Part shown: positions 17,686 through 26,083 of the stretch, one piece after another
How positions within the stretch are numbered: position 1 is the first letter of the stretch
How the letters are laid out: every line of letters starts with the position of its first letter
Source of the DNA: CAZIKB01 sp964539665
GTDB taxonomy: Bacteria; Zhuqueibacterota; Zhuqueibacteria; Oceanimicrobiales; Oceanimicrobiaceae
Length of the DNA: 64,000 nt
Direction of reading: 5' to 3'
Assembly: GCA_964539665.1 (NCBI GenBank)
Contig: CAZIKB010000002.1
Coordinates: 1-64,000, forward strand
Notes under the pieces: model-generated
Databases searched by the model: none
Told to the model about the DNA's origin: nothing
The model's input: only the letters and a program-made list of their open reading frames with translations
Made by a program: the position numbers and the translations under genes

Positions 17686-18870
17686 CTACTTCAAAATAGA
17701 AGTAATTTTTACTTCGTTCCGATCGGTTTGGAGCATGACCAAATTTTCAGGTACATCCTCCAATTGGATTTTCTTTGTAATCATCTTTGAGACGTCCATT
17801 CCAGCCGCCATACAGCTTATAACCCGCGGAAAAGTACCATGACCGGAGTGACCTTGCGCGCCTACCACACTGGCCCGGCGTACTTGTAAAACTTCGCCGG
17901 TTAATGGGATTTTGGCGTCTGCACGAGCAACCACTACAACGGTTGAATTCAGAGTCTTGCCTTCCCAGATAATCCTTTCCACGTCAGGCCAGACCACACC
18001 TGGCAATCCTGTAGCTTCAAGAATTGTTTTGGCGCCCATACCTTTGGTTATCTCCAAAATAGCCTCAGCAGCATTCACACCTGTCGGATCAATCGCATGG
18101 GTTGCACCTAAAGCCAGCGCCATTTCACGACGCGATTCAGATGGCTCCGAGATAATAACCGAAGCTGCTCCAGAACGCTGTAATATGGCACAGGCTGCTG
18201 CACCGATTGGTCCACCTCCCAATATAACCACATGATCGCCCGCACGGATTCCGCCGCCACGCTCAATTACTGCGTTATATGCGACAGAACACGGCTCGAC
18301 CAGGCTGCCTAAAAGCATCATCTTTTCTTCACCATAGATATCACGCAGCTCTTCAAGACTCCAAACATAACGGGACTCCACTTTGATGTATCTTGCATAA
18401 GCGCCGTCAATGGAAAAGCCAATTTCTTGCAGACGTTCACAATGATTGGGAAAACCGTCCGCACAAGGTCTGCATTGCGCACACCATTCCATTTCTTCCG
18501 AACAGACTGCCTCTCCCGGCACGAATCTTTTGCCAGTACGTTTATTTATGGCCAGATTACCTGAATCGACAACCACGCCAGAGAATTCATGGCCTAAAGT
18601 ACATGGAAATGCTGTTAAACCCGGATAAAAAATATAACCATTTTCATCGGTTTGTCGCATGTGTACATCGCTGCCGCAAATACCGCAAGCCTCCACCTGA
18701 ATAAGTACCTCAGATGGACCAGGAACGGGTTCCTTCTTTTCGACAATCTCTACCAGAGGATTCCGCCAAACCTTACTCCCCAAATAAGTTAATTTTCCCT
18801 CAACATCCTTAAATCCTAATTTGAAATCAGATTTTGGCTCCCAATCGGCTGAAAGAGTTACAGTTTTCAT
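17686..18870 (-). CDS. iolM: Zinc-dependent medium-chain dehydrogenase, scyllo-inosose 3-dehydrogenase-like
   Basis: A 394-residue MDR dehydrogenase. The catalytic zinc site is CGICGSD plus LGHE; the structural zinc cysteines lie in CAQCRPCADGFPNHC; the NAD-binding GGGPIGAA is intact. The N-terminal DVEGKLTYLGSKVW and the C-terminal VGAQGHSGHGTFPRVIS agree, from memory, with Thermotoga maritima TM0412 (IolM), which oxidises scyllo-inosose in inositol breakdown; no alignment was run. A sorbitol- or threonine-dehydrogenase-like role is the alternative. GGAGGT lies 3 bases before the ATG. The gene follows its putative regulator by 35 bases and heads the polyol operon. The IolG and IolN steps expected in the Thermotoga pathway are not present in this window. 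Confidence 0.78.
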   Translation of the reverse strand: MKTVTLSADWEPKSDFKLGFKDVEGKLTYLGSKVWRNPLVEIVEKKEPVPGPSEVLIQVEACGICGSDVHMRQTDENGYIFYPGLTAFPCTLGHEFSGVVVDSGNLAINKRTGKRFVPGEAVCSEEMEWCAQCRPCADGFPNHCERLQEIGFSIDGAYARYIKVESRYVWSLEELRDIYGEEKMMLLGSLVEPCSVAYNAVIERGGGIRAGDHVVILGGGPIGAAACAILQRSGAASVIISEPSESRREMALALGATHAIDPTGVNAAEAILEITKGMGAKTILEATGLPGVVWPDVERIIWEGKTLNSTVVVVARADAKIPLTGEVLQVRRASVVGAQGHSGHGTFPRVISCMAAGMDVSKMITKKIQLEDVPENLVMLQTDRNEVKITSILK

Positions 18871-18905
18871 GCTACCTCCGTTTACTTAAAGCACAATTAA
18901 TAATT

Positions 18906-20021
18906 TCAGGTGATTAACATTTTTTTAATATTTAATACCGACGATCGTTCAACTAAATGTGATTTTAACACAACTTTCTGCGGCTTCAATATTTCACCTT
19001 TGATGCGGGACATGATAAGCTTCATACTCTCCTGTCCCATTTCGTAAATTGGCTGATGCATCGTCGTTAACGAAATAGTCGTAAAAGGCAGATCATCATA
19101 CCCGACAATTGAAAGATCATCAGGAACTGAAATTCCTGATTGTTCGGCTTCATAATATAACAAAAGCGCGATTCTATCATGGCCGGCAAAAACAGCGGTC
19201 ATTTTTTGCTTTTGTTTCAGAAATTCTTGAGCATGCTCAAAATAATGGTTCTTAATAAAAGGCCCCTCATCTACAAAGATGATTGACGGTTCAATTGGCA
19301 AGTTATAATCAGTAAGGGCCTGCTTATAGCCCTCAAGCCTTAACCGCTCAGTGCTAAAAAGGGAGCTAATAATTATTCCTATCTTTTTATGGCCTTTTTG
19401 AATAAGGTATTTTGTAATATTATAAGCGCCCTCGAAATTATCAGTAGTAACATGATCAATATCAATATTCGGAATGGTACGATCGGCCAGAACAACCGGT
19501 ATATCCCTTCTGGTGAATTTTTCAATAATGAAACGATTTTTATCATCAGTTGAAGCTGTGGGTACAAATATTACTCCGCTAACTGAAATTTCAATAAGAC
19601 GTTCTGCATGAAATTCAGCTTTTACAAATAAATCATCTGTGTTGCAAAGCACCATGCTGTGCCTACTTTTTGCTGCTTCATCCTCAGCGCCGCGGGCCAA
19701 TTCGGGCGCATAGCCACTTCTGATGTCTGGCACAAGTACACCAACGATGGTCTGTTTGTGACTATTAGCTGTCCAATCCATGACAAATGTTCCCAGCCTT
19801 CTTTTTCTCGATAAATATCCAATGTTTACAAGGTTCTGCACAGCCTGTCGAATGGTAGCACGCGCTAAACCTGTTTTTTGGGACAGTGCTTCTTCCGTCG
19901 GTATTTTCTCATTTGTCTTGAAAACACCCTGTTCAATTTGCTCGATGAGCCAAGTTTGCAATTGAAAGTACTGTGGGATTGGACTGTTTTTATCGATAAT
20001 CATGGTAAAGGAATAGTGCAT
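18906..20021 (-). CDS. GntR/LacI-type transcriptional regulator (AraR architecture)
   Basis: A 371-residue protein with an N-terminal GntR winged helix (about 10-75; IPTEEALSQKTGLARATIRQ) fused to a LacI/GalR periplasmic-binding-like effector domain (about 90-365; VGVLVPDIRSGYAPELARGA, IVGYDDLPF). This combination is known from AraR, a sugar-responsive repressor. ATG 20021 and ATG 20003 are both possible; neither has a clear ribosome site. It is the first gene of the operon with the IolM-like dehydrogenase, antiporter and PfkB kinase and probably controls them in response to a polyol. Confidence 0.87.
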   Translation of the reverse strand: MHYSFTMIIDKNSPIPQYFQLQTWLIEQIEQGVFKTNEKIPTEEALSQKTGLARATIRQAVQNLVNIGYLSRKRRLGTFVMDWTANSHKQTIVGVLVPDIRSGYAPELARGAEDEAAKSRHSMVLCNTDDLFVKAEFHAERLIEISVSGVIFVPTASTDDKNRFIIEKFTRRDIPVVLADRTIPNIDIDHVTTDNFEGAYNITKYLIQKGHKKIGIIISSLFSTERLRLEGYKQALTDYNLPIEPSIIFVDEGPFIKNHYFEHAQEFLKQKQKMTAVFAGHDRIALLLYYEAEQSGISVPDDLSIVGYDDLPFTTISLTTMHQPIYEMGQESMKLIMSRIKGEILKPQKVVLKSHLVERSSVLNIKKMLIT

Positions 20022-20028
20022 TTGTTTA

Positions 20029-20042
20029 ATTGTCTATACAAT
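20029..20042. promoter_or_regulatory. Candidate operator of the GntR/LacI regulator
   Basis: ATTGTCTATACAAT is an inverted repeat (arms ATTGT and ACAAT, 4-base spacer) starting 7 bases upstream of the regulator start codon. A third ACAA follows at 20046-20049. Size and composition suit a GntR-type dimer, and the position would block transcription or translation of the regulator's own operon. Confidence 0.5.
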
Positions 20043-20409
20043 AGTACAATTTGAAATTTATAATGTCAAGCCTTTTTAAAATAATATTATCGGAACTTAA
20101 TTTTCACTCTATTGAGAGACTAAAAAATCCGACTGTATTTTGTTTATTTGGAGAATAAATGAAACTCTTAGAATATAACACTCACCTACCAGGCAATACA
20201 CCTGTTCCTGCTTCGCTGAGTTAGAAATGACCATATTGACTCAAGATCGGTCAAACACTTTTCAGATTATTTTCTTAAATACAGGCTTTTCTTACTTATA
20301 AAATCCCTCATTTTTAAGATAACCAGTCAAGTCTCATGGTGAATAAGACGATATAACTGCAACCATAAATCCTAACCTGTTTTCTAAGTAAGCGCGGTTA
20401 AATTTCGTA
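20043..20409. other. Intergenic region between polyol operon and flagellar regulators
   Basis: This non-coding stretch must hold divergent promoters for the regulator (minus) and the sensor kinase (plus). CTGCTTCGCTGAG near 20209-20221 followed by GAAATGACC looks like a worn fragment of the palindromic repeats seen elsewhere. No gene is seen. Confidence 0.4.
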
Positions 20410-21216
20410 ATGCAAAAAGAAACTATGGAAGATACCAATTCTATATTAGAAATAGAAAAATGTTTTGAAAATTTCAATTCATCCATTTCCGGTATTCAGA
20501 AAGTATATAGCAGGTTGTGGCGTCAGATTGAAGAGACCACTAATAAAAACAACTTTCCCCGCAACAAGCTTGAAGATTTGGCTGGAAATCTGGCGCATGA
20601 AATACGAAATCCATTGGGCGGGATTGCAAATTTTGTCTCTCTCCTTTCTGATGAACTTGGTCCGCAAAAGTCTAAAAACGTTCAGGGAATTTTCAAAGGG
20701 ATTGATCGTATTGATAAAATAATGGATAACTTCATATTATTCAGCAGACCTATTGACTCGACTACAATTCGATGTAATTTTCTTGATTTGATTAAAAGTG
20801 CCGTTACCTCCGTTAAAAAATATTCAATTAAAAATGAAAATCGTTTTCGCTTTATTTTTCAATTCACTGATCCGGAATTATATGTACGTGTTGATCCGCA
20901 ACATATGATCCAGGCGCTGCAAAACCTTCTGCAGAACTCGATTGAATCAATGCCGACAGGTGGGACTATAAAATTATCGATCTCCCAAAAAATGAATTCG
21001 GAAAAGCTGAGATTATCTGTTGCTGATGAAGGATGTGGGATTCACAACGGAGATCTAAATAAACCATTCAATCCATTTTATTCAACCAAACCAGATGGTA
21101 TTGGTTTAGGTCTTTCCACCGCTCAAATGATCATTGAACAGTCGGGCGGGCGTATTTGTCTCAAAGAAAATGCAAATTATGGAATTAGAGCAATAATAAA
21201 ACTTCCGATAGTCTGA
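20410..21216 (+). CDS. flrB: Soluble sensor histidine kinase, FlrB/FleS-like
   Basis: A 268-residue kinase with no membrane segment. HisKA has the phospho-acceptor in LAHEIRNPLGG (His63), followed by an HATPase domain with N box NLLQNSIESMPTGG (about 177-190), VADEGCGI and FYSTKPDGIGLGLST. The N-terminal 50 residues carry no clear PAS domain. This is the NtrB-like class that pairs with sigma-54 activators. Its stop overlaps the start of the response regulator by one base (TGATG), so the two are coupled. Position directly before a sigma-54-driven flagellar operon fits a flagellar-assembly sensor (FlrB/FleS/FlgS role); the symbol rests on context. Confidence 0.83.
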   Translation: MQKETMEDTNSILEIEKCFENFNSSISGIQKVYSRLWRQIEETTNKNNFPRNKLEDLAGNLAHEIRNPLGGIANFVSLLSDELGPQKSKNVQGIFKGIDRIDKIMDNFILFSRPIDSTTIRCNFLDLIKSAVTSVKKYSIKNENRFRFIFQFTDPELYVRVDPQHMIQALQNLLQNSIESMPTGGTIKLSISQKMNSEKLRLSVADEGCGIHNGDLNKPFNPFYSTKPDGIGLGLSTAQMIIEQSGGRICLKENANYGIRAIIKLPIV

Positions 21217-22592
21217 TGACAAACAACTTAAAAACAAAAAAAATATTGGTAGTAGATGATGAACCACTAATTGGGAGTTCTTTAGAGGAAGCGCTAAAAA
21301 AGTGGAATTACGACGTTACACTACAATGTGATGGCGATCAAACTATTGCACACCTGACCCACAATAAATATGATATGGTTTTAACAGATATACGACTTCC
21401 AAATTGTACCGGTATGCAGATTCTGGAAAAAGTCAAAGAGACTTCGCCATCCACGCCTGTGATTATGATGACAGCATTTGGCACCATTGATCAAGCTGTT
21501 GAAGCCATAAAAAAAGACGCATACGATTATATTACTAAACCTTTTTCTTTAGAAAAGATAAAAAGATGCCTTGACAATTATTTCAGAAATCAGCAATTAG
21601 AAGAAGAAAACAGAAATCTTAGAAAGGCGCTGCAGGACAAATACTCACTTGATGAATTCATTGGCCAAAATCAAAATATCAAGAAATTGTTCAAGACCCT
21701 TGAAATAGCTTTCGAGAGCGACGCGACAGTTTTCATTCAAAGTGAGAATGGTACTGGAAAAGAGCTTATTGCTTCAGCAATTCATTACAACAGCATGAGA
21801 AACGTCAAACCTTTCATCAAAATCAATTGCGCTTCCATACCAGAGAATCTCATAGAAAGTAAACTTTTTGGTCATGAAAAAGGCGCTTTTACCGGTGCGA
21901 TTAAAATTTTCAAAGGGGTCTTTGAGGAAGCAGATGAAGGAACATTGCTGTTGGACGAAATCACAGAGATGCCGCTTCATTTACAAGCCAAACTCCTCCG
22001 AGTATTGCAGGAAGGTGAATTTTCACGATTAGGCAGCAATTATGTCAGATACTCGGATGTTCGAATAATCGCGACCTCAAATAGTGACGTGCAAAAAGCT
22101 GTTGAAGAAGATAAATTTCGAAAAGATCTATACTTCAGACTGGATGTTATTTCTTTACGCATCCCACCCCTGCGTGAACGAAAGGACGATATCCCTCTGC
22201 TTTGTGATCATTTTGTTAATAAATATTCTGCAAAATATAACAAAAAACTCGATGGTATAGAACAGGAAGTATTAGACAATTTCTCAAACTATCACTGGTC
22301 CGGGAATGTTCGAGAGTTAGAAAACATTATCCAGCGCTGTGTGTTAAGTTGCCCCGTCGGTAAAAAAATAGGAATGGAGCATTTGTACAATCATTGGCCA
22401 GCAAGAAAAAACAAGACGCCTGAAGATACAAATATTAATGAGGACCTTTCCATTGATGAAATGGAAAAACGATTAATCGTTTCAACTTTAAAAAGACATA
22501 ATAATCATAAAACCAAAACTGCAGAAATTCTCGGAGTTACACTCAAAACATTGAGGAACAAATTGGTTCAGTATGAATTGATGCCTGATTAA
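21216..22592 (+). CDS. flrC: Sigma-54-dependent response regulator, FlrC/FlgR-like
   Basis: A 458-residue NtrC-family activator. The receiver domain (about 8-120) has the phospho-acceptor Asp58 in VLTDIRLP and the switch Thr in MMTAFG; the AAA+ domain (about 145-370) has a Walker A-like SENGTGKE, the sigma-54 contact loop GAFTGA and Walker B GTLLLDEI; a Fis-type helix-turn-helix lies at the C-terminus (KTKTAEILGVTLKTLRNKL). It should activate the sigma-54 promoters found at 22892 and 48998. Its DNA sites are not recognised. Confidence 0.9.
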   Translation: MTNNLKTKKILVVDDEPLIGSSLEEALKKWNYDVTLQCDGDQTIAHLTHNKYDMVLTDIRLPNCTGMQILEKVKETSPSTPVIMMTAFGTIDQAVEAIKKDAYDYITKPFSLEKIKRCLDNYFRNQQLEEENRNLRKALQDKYSLDEFIGQNQNIKKLFKTLEIAFESDATVFIQSENGTGKELIASAIHYNSMRNVKPFIKINCASIPENLIESKLFGHEKGAFTGAIKIFKGVFEEADEGTLLLDEITEMPLHLQAKLLRVLQEGEFSRLGSNYVRYSDVRIIATSNSDVQKAVEEDKFRKDLYFRLDVISLRIPPLRERKDDIPLLCDHFVNKYSAKYNKKLDGIEQEVLDNFSNYHWSGNVRELENIIQRCVLSCPVGKKIGMEHLYNHWPARKNKTPEDTNINEDLSIDEMEKRLIVSTLKRHNNHKTKTAEILGVTLKTLRNKLVQYELMPD

Positions 22593-22891
22593 CTAAGGCG
22601 TTCCTTAATTTCCATCTACCGCATATAACAATCCCTCAACAGAATTATAACTGGTGCAACGATTCCCAATTATCATGGCCATATTCAATGAATATTTTTT
22701 TCAGGATTTTATACCGGAAAAAAGTATCACAACAGTTAACATTTTTACTACTCAAGTTTAACAATTCGAACTTTCATCACTTAAAAGTCAACTTAAATGC
22801 AAATTAATATTCAGGCATAAATAATTAAATATCAATAGCTAATGTTAGTTAATATCCAGGTGATTCATTTAGATTAAAAATAGTATACTAA
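22593..22891. other. Non-coding region upstream of first flagellar operon
   Basis: About 300 AT-rich bases between the activator gene and the sigma-54 promoter. Enhancer sites for the NtrC-like activator would be expected here, but no clear repeated motif was found. A 5-base stem (TAAGG/CCTTA) just after the activator stop is too weak to call a terminator. Confidence 0.35.
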
Positions 22892-22907
22892 TGGCACATA
22901 TGTTGCC
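22892..22907 (+). promoter_or_regulatory. Sigma-54 promoter of the flgB operon
   Basis: TGGCAC (22892-22897), five bases, then TTGC (22903-22906) is an exact match to the -24/-12 consensus. The expected start of transcription is near 22918, giving a leader of about 17 bases before the flgB ATG at 22935, with its AGGAG ribosome site. The neighbouring NtrC-type activator supports function. Confidence 0.88.
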
Positions 22908-22934
22908 AGCAATTGCACCAAATAGGAGAATGGT

Positions 22935-23327
22935 ATGTCAAATTTTAATCCATTGGCTAAAACTTTAGTTCCTTTAATAAAGAGTAGCCTTAACGCTTAT
23001 GCTTCAAGACAGGAAGCAATTGCTCAGAATATTTCAAACATAGAAACCGAGGGTTATAAACCTCTTAAAGTTAATTTTGAAGAAAATTTGCAGCGGGAGT
23101 TATCAAACAAAAAATCTGTGTTGGCGAAATCGAATCCCAGGCATATGAATATAAGGAGAAGTAATATCGAGATTGAAGAATCCTTAGATAGGGACAATCA
23201 GAGCCTAAACATTGAAAATGAAATGGCAGAACTGGCTAAAAATCAGATTCGGTTTGACTTTGCTGCAAGAGTGTTAGCAAGATACTACCGGGGTATTCGT
23301 ACGGCAATATTTGGTCGTCCATCATAA
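22935..23327 (+). CDS. flgB: Flagellar rod protein FlgB
   Basis: The 130-residue proximal rod subunit. The N-terminal rod motif has ASRQEAIAQNISNIETEGYK, with the usual NIxNxxTxGYK pattern, and the C-terminus is a helical D0 segment. AGGAG precedes the ATG. First gene of the operon behind the sigma-54 promoter, 17 bases before flgC. Confidence 0.93.
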   Translation: MSNFNPLAKTLVPLIKSSLNAYASRQEAIAQNISNIETEGYKPLKVNFEENLQRELSNKKSVLAKSNPRHMNIRRSNIEIEESLDRDNQSLNIENEMAELAKNQIRFDFAARVLARYYRGIRTAIFGRPS

Positions 23328-23344
23328 TATAAGGAATTATAAAA

Positions 23345-23842
23345 ATGAAAATCGGCAATTTTTTTTCTTCATTCAAGATCACAGCTTCTGGCTTAAACAC
23401 ACAAAAGAGGCAGCTTGATATCACAGCAGAGAATATAGCCAACTCCAGTACTACGAGAACGGACAAAGGCACGCCTTATAAACGAAAGGTCTTATTAAAG
23501 AAATTGAACAGCAGCGCCCCACTTTTCACAGGGATGTTAAATAGAGCCAGGGTAAGCGTGCGCACTACAAATCCAAACCATATTTCTTCCAGCACTAAGG
23601 GCGCCAATAGCTCTGTCATAGAAGAATTTAACATGGAAACTGAAATGGTAGAAAGAGCGCAATTTAAAAAAATATATGACCCTGCTCATCCGGATGCTGA
23701 TTTGGAAGGCTTTGTTGAATACCCTGACATCAACGTTATTAACGAAATGCTCGATTTGATCACAGCAAGCCGGGCTTATGAAGCAAATATCACGGTGATG
23801 AATGCGGCAAAAAACATGGCTAAAAAGTCGCTGGAGATTTAG
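23345..23842 (+). CDS. flgC: Flagellar rod protein FlgC
   Basis: The 165-residue rod subunit. N-terminal SFKITASGLNTQKRQLDITA followed by ENIANSST, and C-terminal YPDINVINEMLDLITASRAY, are the FlgC hallmarks. AAGGAATTATAAAA precedes the ATG. Confidence 0.95.
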   Translation: MKIGNFFSSFKITASGLNTQKRQLDITAENIANSSTTRTDKGTPYKRKVLLKKLNSSAPLFTGMLNRARVSVRTTNPNHISSSTKGANSSVIEEFNMETEMVERAQFKKIYDPAHPDADLEGFVEYPDINVINEMLDLITASRAYEANITVMNAAKNMAKKSLEI

Positions 23843-23852
23843 GAGATAATTG

Positions 23853-24161
23853 ATGCCGACGATACAACCTGCAAATTTTCCAGTTCTAAATCCAGATAAA
23901 ATTACGGCTCCAGATGGTAAAAACAGGCCAACTGAAAATCGCCAGTTTGCTATTGTCAATCCTGGCACAAACGATGAGGTTGTACGAACAACACAAAACA
24001 CAGCGTCTGTCAGGACCAAAGCACAAAATAATAAAACAGATGATGCAGCTACGGATGCGGCTGAAAAATCCAGAAACAACAAATTATTGTTTTATCATCC
24101 CAATAAGAGTAAAATTAAACAGCCACATAGGCTTGGTCAAATTATTGACATCAAGATATAA
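23853..24161 (+). CDS. Small unknown protein with C-terminal GxIIDIxI tail (copy 1)
   Basis: A 102-residue, polar, probably disordered protein between flgC and fliE, not recognised as a known family. The last eight residues are GQIIDIKI. A second small protein in this locus (47311-47580) ends GRIIDITI although the rest is unrelated. The ATG at 23853 is chosen because AGGAG lies 7 bases upstream; a TTG directly before it is less likely. Spacing of 10 and 17 bases to its neighbours places it firmly in the rod/MS-ring operon. The tail may bind a shared flagellar partner; this is inference. Confidence 0.7.
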   Translation: MPTIQPANFPVLNPDKITAPDGKNRPTENRQFAIVNPGTNDEVVRTTQNTASVRTKAQNNKTDDAATDAAEKSRNNKLLFYHPNKSKIKQPHRLGQIIDIKI

Positions 24162-24178
24162 TATTTGAGGATATATAC

Positions 24179-24481
24179 ATGCCAAGAGTAGACCTTATAC
24201 AAAAAAGTGCATTTGATGCAATATTAAATCAAAACTCTGCAAATAAGACCAAAGCTGAACCTGTTAAATTTTCTGATACATTAAAAGACATGATTAACCA
24301 GGTAAATAATAATAAGACCAATTCGGTCAAAGCAGTTGAAAACTTCATAGCCGGCAACGAAGGCAATCTTCACAATGTTATGGCGTCTATGGAAGAAGCC
24401 CGGCTCAGTTTTCAATTTATGCTGGAGATTCGTAACAAGTTACTCGAAACTTACAATGAGCTGATGCGGTTATCAGTTTAA
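24179..24481 (+). CDS. fliE: Flagellar hook-basal body adaptor FliE
   Basis: A 100-residue protein linking the MS ring to the rod. The C-terminal half (NLHNVMASMEEARLSFQFML, then EIRNKLLETYNELMRL) is the conserved FliE region. It lies between the small unknown gene and fliF, 24 bases before the latter. Confidence 0.93.
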   Translation: MPRVDLIQKSAFDAILNQNSANKTKAEPVKFSDTLKDMINQVNNNKTNSVKAVENFIAGNEGNLHNVMASMEEARLSFQFMLEIRNKLLETYNELMRLSV

Positions 24482-24505
24482 CTGAACTAAATTGAAGGAT
24501 AAACA

Positions 24506-26068
24506 TTGAATAACCAATTTTTTCAATTTTTCAAACAACTATTTGACCAGCTCTCTATTGGTCAAAAAATTGGTCTGGCCACAATTACCATAGGTGCGCT
24601 CACTGGTATCTTTGCTTTAATGATGTGGGCCAACAGGCCCGACTATGGGCTCTTATATTCAAATCTGGATGCCGGAGATGCTGCTGAAATAGTTGAAGAT
24701 TTAAAAGGCCAGAACATTCGGTATCAATTGAAAGACGGCGGCACTACTATTCTTGTCCCAAATAAAGATATCTATGAGTTGCGGATAAAATACGCAGGTC
24801 AGAAATTAATTTCCCAAGGAACAGTGGGATATGAAATTTTTGACAACAACAATTTCGGCCTGACTGATTTCATGCAAAAAATTAATCTTAAAAGAGCTCT
24901 GGAAGGCGAGCTCTGTAAAACAATAAACGAACTGAATGTAATTCAAAATTCGAGAATACATTTAGTCATGCCTGAGCCAACTCTTTTTACAGAGAATGAA
25001 AATAAAGCCACTGCTTCCGTGATTGTCAAATTAAAAGGGAATGCCATTCTCGACCGAAAACAAACTCAGGGTATTATGCATATGGTTGCTGCCGGTGTCG
25101 AAGGACTCGACGCCGAAAATGTGGTCATTATGGATTCCAACGGCAAAATTTTAACCGATATTGCACCAAACGGAGCCGATTTTGCTTTGAGCAGCAGCCA
25201 GCATGAATTGAAACAAAAGGTTGAATCCTATTTGACCAATAAAGCCCAAACAATGTTGGATCGAGTACTGGGAACTAACAATGCCATCGTGAGAGTTTCG
25301 GCGTTACTTATATTCGATAAAATATCACGTACCTCAGAACAATATGATCCTGATAATACCGCTATACTCAGTGAAGAGAGAAATGAAGAACGTTCTACCA
25401 AACAAGACACATCTTTATTTCAAAGAGAAAATGTAGTGACGAATTATGAAATTAACAAAATCGTGGAGCAGTATGAAAAAAGCGTCGGTGATATTGATCA
25501 TCTCAACATTGCTGTTTTTATAAATGAGGTATATCAGGAAGACCAAAATGCACCAGAAGGCACTGGCGGGACATTTTCTCCCCGGCCTGATGAAGAGATA
25601 GCAAACATCACAGAAATCGTAAAAAATGCTGTAGGATTTTCCGAGTCGAGAAATGATGCAATTGTTGTGCAGCAATTAGCATTTGATCGTTCCTTAATTG
25701 ATCGTGAGAAGAAAGCTTTGACAGAAATTGAAAAAAAAGATGTCCAGAGCCAAATTGTAAAAGCCGGAATCATTTTATTAGGCGGCAGCATTATTTTTTT
25801 TCTGATTCGTTCTATATTTAAAAAGTTCATAAACCCCTTTATAGAATCTGAAGGAAAGAGAGTATTATTAGGGCCAGCTGCTGCTGAAACTGGTGCTGCA
25901 AACAAAGAAATTGATCTTAATGAAGACATCTATTTTAGAAAATTATCTCCACAGGCCAAAGCCAAATTGAAGGCACGAGATGCAGTAACTAAAGAAGTTG
26001 CTTCTTTTACTCGACAGGATCCAGTACAGGCCGCACGGCTGATGAGATATTGGTTGTTAAATAAATAA
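24506..26068 (+). CDS. fliF: Flagellar MS-ring protein FliF
   Basis: A 520-residue inner-membrane ring protein with a first membrane helix (about 25-45), ring-building domains (NRPDYGLLYSNLDAGDAAEI; GYEIFDNNNFGLTDFMQKIN), a second helix near 430-450, and the C-terminal FliG-binding tail ending AARLMRYWLLNK. The start is probably a TTG at 24506, with AAGGAT five bases upstream. Length is typical. Confidence 0.95.
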   Translation: MNNQFFQFFKQLFDQLSIGQKIGLATITIGALTGIFALMMWANRPDYGLLYSNLDAGDAAEIVEDLKGQNIRYQLKDGGTTILVPNKDIYELRIKYAGQKLISQGTVGYEIFDNNNFGLTDFMQKINLKRALEGELCKTINELNVIQNSRIHLVMPEPTLFTENENKATASVIVKLKGNAILDRKQTQGIMHMVAAGVEGLDAENVVIMDSNGKILTDIAPNGADFALSSSQHELKQKVESYLTNKAQTMLDRVLGTNNAIVRVSALLIFDKISRTSEQYDPDNTAILSEERNEERSTKQDTSLFQRENVVTNYEINKIVEQYEKSVGDIDHLNIAVFINEVYQEDQNAPEGTGGTFSPRPDEEIANITEIVKNAVGFSESRNDAIVVQQLAFDRSLIDREKKALTEIEKKDVQSQIVKAGIILLGGSIIFFLIRSIFKKFINPFIESEGKRVLLGPAAAETGAANKEIDLNEDIYFRKLSPQAKAKLKARDAVTKEVASFTRQDPVQAARLMRYWLLNK

Positions 26069-26083
26069 CAATGGAATAAAGAA

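Noticed and set aside
20206..20232. Further copy of the palindromic repeat
   Set aside because: Only short fragments (CTGCTTCGCTGAG, GAAATGACC) match and no inverted arm was found.
23537..24082. Minus-strand open frame of 181 codons opposite flgC and the small gene
   Set aside because: Covers two plus-strand genes with good ribosome sites; hydrophobic composition is a shadow artefact.
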